64,000 bases of DNA, taken from positions 5,130,131 to 5,194,130 of the forward strand of contig CM055275.1 in NCBI GenBank assembly GCA_029237695.1, given 5' to 3'. A program made the translations under genes and the position numbers. Position 1 is the first letter of the stretch. Each line of letters starts with the position of its first letter. Origin of the DNA: Conchocele bisecta. Its lineage: Eukaryota > Mollusca > Bivalvia > Lucinida > Thyasiridae. The notes beneath the pieces were generated by a model, which was given only the letters and a program-made list of their open reading frames with translations, was not told where the DNA came from and searched no databases. Shown here in pieces: positions 59,115-64,000 of this stretch.

Positions 59115-59640
59115 ATACACTAGTTCAACAGTCTGTTGGCTATTAAACACATTAAAAGATATTTAAATGAAAGTACTTTTTCATCAATAACTCAAAAGTC
59201 ACCATCCCCGTTTGTTATCTGAAATTCCATCAAACATTGATTTTATAATATTGCTAAAAAAAGAAAAGATTTTCCAATGGGTATTTAACATGGGGGCTAA
59301 AAAGACAAAAAAACAAAGGGATTTGTGGACCGATTTTCTAAATCCAATTTTTGTTTTCTTAGTTACATAATTTCCAAGTTATCTAGCCAGATTTCGGAGT
59401 CAATTTCCGAAAATTTTCGTTTTTCGACTCTACACGTCACCGTCCACCTTTTTGCCCTATGCTAAATTCCAATAGGAAATCTTTTTTGTTCACTATAAAA
59501 TCAATATTTGATGGAATTTCATCAAATACAAACAATCAGGTAGGGTGACCTGTAAATGAAAAAGTACTTACATTTACAATTAAATATGTTTAATAGCCAA
59601 AAGTTCGTCGGCAGAAAAATGTGGAACAGACAGTAGTCTA
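59115..59640. mobile_element. CTGTTGGCTATTAAAC element
   Basis: Ends GTCTGTTGGCTATTAAACAC and GTTTAATAGCCAAAAGTTCG then GGAACAGACAGTAG. Inside are GAAAGTACTTTTTCATCAAT and its inverse ATGAAAAAGTACTT. A larger relative is at 60541-61333. Confidence 0.75.
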
Positions 59641-60540
59641 TAGTGCAGTAAATATACAAATTAGACCGCTAGAAAAATAAACTGTGATCAATACTTCATT
59701 CAGGAATAATTCTATGCTTTTGTAATACATAGAAACTAATGACCGATATAGAAAATGCATATTCTGTACAGGATCCGCACTGTTCGCAGTTCCATCAGTG
59801 ACACCCCCGTCATGGCCATTTATTGTTTACCATAGTTTCTCGATCATTGAAAGAACAGCATTTCGCCTTAGTTAATCGCATATTGCGACACTTTATCTAT
59901 AAATGTTCAGCCGCTATATTTAGAACTGATTTTACGCCTTGTGTCATTAGTCCACGAGACGCAAAGCAAATTACCGCAACACACGCGCTCGCTTCGTGTC
60001 ACACCGCCAATCACGTGCTGGTATATCGATTCGAAATCACGTTTAGGGGCGGAGCTTCGTCAGTGGGCTGGTTAACAATAAGTACGTTCACGTTTAGGGG
60101 CGGAGCTTCGTCAGTGGGCTGGTTAACAATAAGTACGTTACAGTTGAATTGTTAATAAATTAATTTCTCGCTCGCTAACGCTCGCTACGAAATTAATTTA
60201 TTAAAAACTCAATATGTGAACTATAACTTACACATGCTACATAACAGGAGTGAGATATTAGATCAACATCTACGCTGGTCATTAATCCTATAAATAATAA
60301 TAATACACTAGTGTAATAAATATGCAAATTAGAAAGTCTCAGAAAATAGGTCTAGCGACCGGTACAACTTCAATGTATGATGATGTGCTTATGCAATAAC
60401 TATAATCTACATTTGTGATGATTGAATATGGTCTGTATTAAACTAGTGGACTAATTTCATAAGAAACTCGGCATATGAATCAGTAAACTCGTTTAATAAA
60501 TATCATATTAAATCATCACTCATGTAAGATCCTCTATTTC
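59641..60540. repeat. Intron 4, tandem pair and hairpin
   Basis: Two adjacent 50-bp copies with CACGTTTAGGGGCGGAGCTT at about 60040 and 60090. The hairpin AATTAATTTCTCGCTCGC / GCTCGCTACGAAATTAATT is at 60157-60203. No exon. Confidence 0.55.
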
Positions 60541-61333
60541 TCTACAGTCCGTTCCACATTTTGCTGCCGACGAACTTTTGGCTATTAAACAAATTAAATC
60601 TAAAAACTATTTAATTGCAAGTACTTTTTCATCAATAACCCAAACATTCAACATCCCTGAACAAAATTATTTGATGAAATTCCATCTTTGATTTAATTAC
60701 GAAAAAGCGATTTTCCCATGAAAATTTAACATGGGGGCTAAAATATATTTTTTTTAAATAGTTTTTTATTTGTGGACCGATTTTCAAAATCTAACTTTTG
60801 TTTTCTTATATGCATCATTTCCAAGCTGTCTCGCCAGGTTTCGCAGTCAATTTCCAAAATATTTCGTTTTTTGATCCTTCAGGGACTCCCCATGTTAAAT
60901 TCCCATAGGAAAATCGTTTTTTCGCAATAACATCAATATCTTAATGGAATTTTGATGGAAAAAGCGATTTTCAACATTCAACATGGGGGGTAAAAATATA
61001 TTTTTTTCAAATATTTTGTTATTTGTGGACCGATTTTATATGCATCATTTCCAAGCTGTCTCGCCAGGTTTTGGAGTCAATTTCCAAAATATTTCGTTTT
61101 TGATCCTCTTGGTCTTCCTCCACCTCCTTTTCGCCCCATATTAAATTCCCATGGGACAAATCGTTTTTTCGCAATAAAATTCATATTTGATTGATTTTCA
61201 TAAAATAAAAAAATGGGGAGGGTGACTTTTTGGTTATTGATGAAAACTTATTTACGTTTAAATATTTTTCTTGATTTAATTTTTTAAACAGCCAAATGTT
61301 CATCGGCAGCAAAACGTGAAACAGACAGTAGTC
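60541..61333. mobile_element. CTGTTGGCTATTAAAC-family element, larger copy
   Basis: Ends CTACAGTCCGTTCCACATTT and AAACGTGAAACAGACAGTAG. Internal direct repeats of GTGGACCGATTTT and CCAAGCTGTCTCGCCAGGTT, twice each. It ends 28 bp before exon 61361-61473, next to the branch-point region. Confidence 0.75.
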
Positions 61334-61360
61334 ACAGCCAGATTTTATGTTTATATTCAG

Positions 61361-61473
61361 AAGACCCTCAGGATATATTCGCAGTCAACTCTGCTGGTAT
61401 TATCGGACTGGCTACGGACGTAACCGTCAACAGGGATGACTTCGAGTCTGTCAATTACAAGTATCGTGTCAAT
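61361..61473 (+). CDS. Cadherin-like surface protein, exon 5
   Basis: Acceptor TGTTTATATTCAG, donor TCAAT/GTAAGT. It covers residues 174-210 plus part of Glu173. It encodes EDPQDIFAVNSAGIIGLATD and then VTVNRDDFESVNYKYRVN. This is the cadherin core: F.V....G.I.L (E-F strands), RDDFES in the place of LDYE, and Y.Y.V. The last 45 bases plus the donor are the ancestor of the adjoining minisatellite. Confidence 0.85.
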
Positions 61474-62310
61474 GTAAGTAGGCGTGATAGGTAGGCGTGG
61501 TCTAATGGTGTCACAGTCGACAGGGCGGGGTTTGTCTCTGTCACATATAAGTTTTCCGTCATGGTAGGTAGGCGTGGCCTAATGGTTCCACAGTCGACAG
61601 GGCAGGGTTTGTCTCTGTCACATATACGTGTCCCATCAGGGTAGGTAGGCGTGGCCTAATGGTGCCACAGTCGACAGGTCGGGGTTTGTCTCTGTCACAT
61701 AGAAGTGTCCCATCAGGGTAGGTAGGCGTGGCCTAATGGTGTCACAGTCGACAGGGCGGGGTTTATCTCTGACACATATAAGTGTCCCATCAGGGTAGGT
61801 AGGCGTGGCCTAATGGTGCCACAGTCGACATGGCGGGGTTTGTCTTTATCACATATATATATAGTGTCATATCAGGGTAGGTAGGCGTGGCCTAATGGTG
61901 CCACAGTCGACAGGGCGGGGTTTGTCTCTGTCACATATAAATGTCCCGTCAGGGTAGGTAGGCGTGGCTTAATGGTGCCACAGTCGACATGGCGGGGTTT
62001 GTCTTTATCACATATAAGTGTCATACCAGGGTAGGTAGGCGTGGCCTAATGGTGCCACAGTCGACAGGGCGGGGTTTGTCTCTGTTACATATAAGTGTCC
62101 AGCCAGGGTAGGTAGGCGTGGCTTAATGGTGCCACAGTCGACAGGGCGGGGTTTGTCTCTGTCACATATAAGTGTCCCGTCAGGGTAGGTAGACGTGGCC
62201 TAATGGTGCCACAGTCGATAAGTGTCCCGTCAGGGTAGGTAGGCGTGGCCTAATTGTGCCACAGTCGACATGGCGGGGTTTGCCTCTGCCACATATAAAT
62301 GTCCGCAATG
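61474..62310 (+). repeat. 77-bp minisatellite derived from the exon 5 splice donor
   Basis: About ten units (GTAGGCGTGG starts at 61646 and 61723 give 77 bp) containing GGTAGGTAGGCGTGGCCTAA, GTGCCACAGTCGACAGGGCG and TTTGTCTCTGTCACATATAA. The part TCTCTGTCACATATAAGT...GTCATGGTAGGTAGGCGTG aligns with the exon 5 end TCTGTCAATTACAAGT...GTCAATGTAAGTAGGCGTG. Donor-like GGTAGGT sites are therefore repeated. Confidence 0.9.
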
Positions 62311-62361
62311 CGTTGAATGGGCGTTTCCATTAAGAATTTAAGGACAGTGTAAATGTTTCAG

Positions 62362-62529
62362 ATTATTGCGACGGACAACGGTTATCCGCCAACATCCACG
62401 ACCGGCACGATGTCCGTGACAGTCAACGCGAAACCCACTCCTACAGCACCGACCGATTCCTGTAACACTGTCATCGCCAGTGTGATCCTTACACTAATGT
62501 CGCTGCTGATCGCTTTCAATCTACTGTAG
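62362..62529 (+). CDS. Cadherin-like surface protein, exon 6 (C-terminal anchor)
   Basis: Acceptor AAATGTTTCAG; stop TAG at 62527-62529. It covers residues 211-265. It begins IIATDNGYPPTSTTGTMSVT, the end of cadherin repeat 2 with the ATDNG calcium motif. A short Pro/Thr stalk (KPTPTAPTDSCN) leads to VIASVILTLMSLLIAFNLL, a hydrophobic segment that ends the protein. With no basic residues or cytoplasmic tail after it, this looks like a GPI-attachment signal, or a tail without catenin-binding. Length is far below classical cadherins (two repeats here), so other cell-surface families with cadherin folds are possible. Confidence 0.8.
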   Translation: MIATDNGYPPTSTTGTMSVTVNAKPTPTAPTDSCNTVIASVILTLMSLLIAFNLL

Positions 62530-62861
62530 AGGTTGTAGACACACACTGTCAATTCCAGTTTACAACGGTTAACAAGTTAATCCTAAATGGAATGGAATGT
62601 AAATGGAATGGTCTCTGGTTTGTTAATTGTCCGACCAATCCATTCGTCGCAAAACAATTTTAAAACTATTTTAGTCCATCTATAAAAAGGTTTGTTTTGT
62701 TTCCTTTTATGAAAAAAAAGAAAAAAATGAAATAATTTGCAAAACATGTAGATCCTGATGAGACGGCCCGTTACGGGCCGGCTCATCTGGATCGTCAGTG
62801 TTTGCAAACACTGCTTTGCATGTCTGTAATTTTGAAAGGGTTAACACTTAACCTAGACACA
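62530..62861 (+). mobile_element. 3' flank with diverged AGATCC-hairpin MITE
   Basis: 62590-62844 is a diverged copy of the 20408-20654 family, with the hairpin GATGAGACGGCCCGTTACG and a TTGAAAGGGTTAA end. It lies in the probable 3' UTR of the cadherin-like gene. Confidence 0.7.
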
Positions 62862-62990
62862 CAGGCCCAACAGATTTCGCTAACACACTCATCGCCAGTG
62901 TGTCACTTACACTAATGTCATTCCTGGTCACTCTCAATCTAATGTAGAGATTATAGACATAGAATGTCTATTCTAGTGTACACCAGTGAA
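62862..62990 (+). pseudogene. Decayed copy 1 of the anchor-coding segment
   Basis: CCAACAGATTTCGCTAACAC, CATCGCCAGTGTGTCACTTA and CACTAATGTCATTCCTGG match the end of exon 6 (CATCGCCAGTGTGATCCTTA, CACTAATGTCGCTGCTG) and end in a matching TAG context. It has indels and no intact frame with a splice acceptor. Confidence 0.75.
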
Positions 62991-63362
62991 CGCTAAACAG
63001 ACACCGACAGATTCCTGTAACACAGTCATCGCCAGTGTGATACTTACACTAATGTCATTCCTGATCACTCTCAATCTACTGTAGAGTTTATAGACACACA
63101 CTGTTCATTCCAATTTACAACAGTTAACAATGTAACCCAAAATGCATGTAAATGGAATGGTTTGTTAATTGTCCGACCAATCCAATTGTCGCAAAACGAT
63201 TTCAAAACTAGTCAATCTATAAAAAGGTTGTTTTATATTCTTCGAAAAAAAGAGAAAAGAAATTACATGTACATGTACTTGCAAAACATGTAGATCATAG
63301 CGAGTCGTCTCATCTTGATCTACACTGCTTACAAACACTGCTTTCGAGGTCTCGGATTTTGA
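62991..63362 (+). pseudogene. Decayed copy 2 of the anchor-coding segment plus MITE
   Basis: 63000-63085 repeats exon 6 (CGACAGATTCCTGTAACAC, ATCGCCAGTGTGATACTTAC, ACTCTCAATCTACTGTAG), followed by a second diverged copy of the MITE at about 63130-63362. The unit of anchor plus MITE was therefore duplicated together after the MITE inserted. Confidence 0.75.
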
Positions 63363-63599
63363 ATGAATGGATTACACAAACCAACGGTAAACGCTGAACC
63401 TTCTCTTACAAACCCGACATATTCCGCTAACACGTTCATCGCCAGTGTTATCATAACAATCATGTCATTCCTGGTGACTTTCGCTATACTGTATAGGTTA
63501 CAGACACATATTGTCGCATCCATTGACACGCACAGCAGGCCCAACCGAATCAACTATGTTATACCATTCATGACCTCTTTCATATACCGTAGATATTAA
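63363..63599 (+). pseudogene. Copy 3 of the anchor-coding segment with open frame
   Basis: A 78-codon frame whose middle, TVNAEPSLTNPTYSANTFIA followed by SVIITIMSFLVTF, aligns with exon 6 (TVNAKPTPTAPTDSCNTVIA, SVILTLMSLLIAF). The Cys before the hydrophobic segment is Ala here, and the stop codon is lost, so the frame continues for about 35 residues including HSRPNR and YRR. It could be an alternative last exon, but no clear acceptor was found. Confidence 0.6.
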
Positions 63600-64000
63600 A
63601 GACTTCAGACATACTGTCCATCAAAGTGTTCAACAGTTAAGGACCCGTCCTACCCTAGCTCCTATATGTTATCTACACAAAATGTGAGCAACCGAAGTGC
63701 ATAGTACCCAAACCTGTTGTATGTAGGTCAAAATGTAGTACACTGTATATTTTACACATTTAAACAAATAATCGTTGATGTAGAACCAGTAAATTACCAA
63801 ACATAATAGAACAGGGAAATCATTTCCCCATGAAAGCCATTTTTTACTCTTGTTGTTGTCCAACATTCAACATAACGAAATGAAGCTTTCAAATTTACAA
63901 TATACATGTATATATATATACATGTCAGATAAACACATTGGCACGGTAAAATAACCAATTTCTACATGTGTATGTTCTTTATTAATAATTTATTATTTAT
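63600..64000. repeat. 3' flank with the second copy of the 250-bp dispersed repeat
   Basis: 63732-64000 matches 55137-55392 in the same direction. A TACATGTATATATATATA segment is inserted near 63903. It is cut by the window end. No gene. Confidence 0.6.

Overview
This is nuclear DNA of a mollusc, most likely a bivalve. It has spliced genes with long introns, an RNF111/Arkadia-type gene, an APE-type LINE, tRNA-derived SINE copies with molluscan-looking bodies, and a very dense load of small inverted-repeat elements. Nothing looks bacterial, organellar or viral. The species cannot be fixed from the sequence alone.

Left half, minus strand (about 423-25,234, perhaps to 28,166): the 5' and middle part of one gene. 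Five coding exons join with matching splice phases (25036-25234, 19617-19706, 16317-17790, 3431-3797, 423-654). They encode about 787 residues of an E3 ubiquitin ligase resembling RNF111/Arkadia: acidic and serine-rich, with several SUMO-interaction motifs and then His-rich stretches. The C-terminal RING exons would lie beyond base 1. The intron at 3798-16316 holds a roughly 8.3-kb satellite of 75-bp monomers (about 110 copies), into which a 1.2-kb hAT-like element has inserted with an 8-bp target duplication.

Middle (about 28,200-47,000): no convincing host gene. It holds foldback/MITE families, a tRNA-Thr-derived repeat cluster, SINEs and a decayed 4.2-kb LINE (about 36,560-40,785) with a 2A-like motif, endonuclease, reverse transcriptase and a C-terminal Cys/His segment, broken by frameshifts.

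Right part, plus strand (47,469-62,529): a six-exon gene whose splice phases all match. It gives a 265-residue secreted or surface protein with a signal peptide, two cadherin-like repeats and a C-terminal hydrophobic tail without a cytoplasmic domain (GPI-anchor-like). Its introns are packed with repeats right up to the splice sites.

The most notable signal is in this gene. Two separate introns (after exon 2 and after exon 5) begin at the 5' splice site with a minisatellite whose repeat unit is a copy of the exon-intron junction itself, so the splice donor is amplified tens of times (48-bp units) and about ten times (77-bp units). The 48-bp unit keeps the reading frame, so use of downstream donors would insert 16-residue repeats into the protein. 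Downstream of the last exon, the membrane-anchor coding segment is itself repeated three more times in decayed form.
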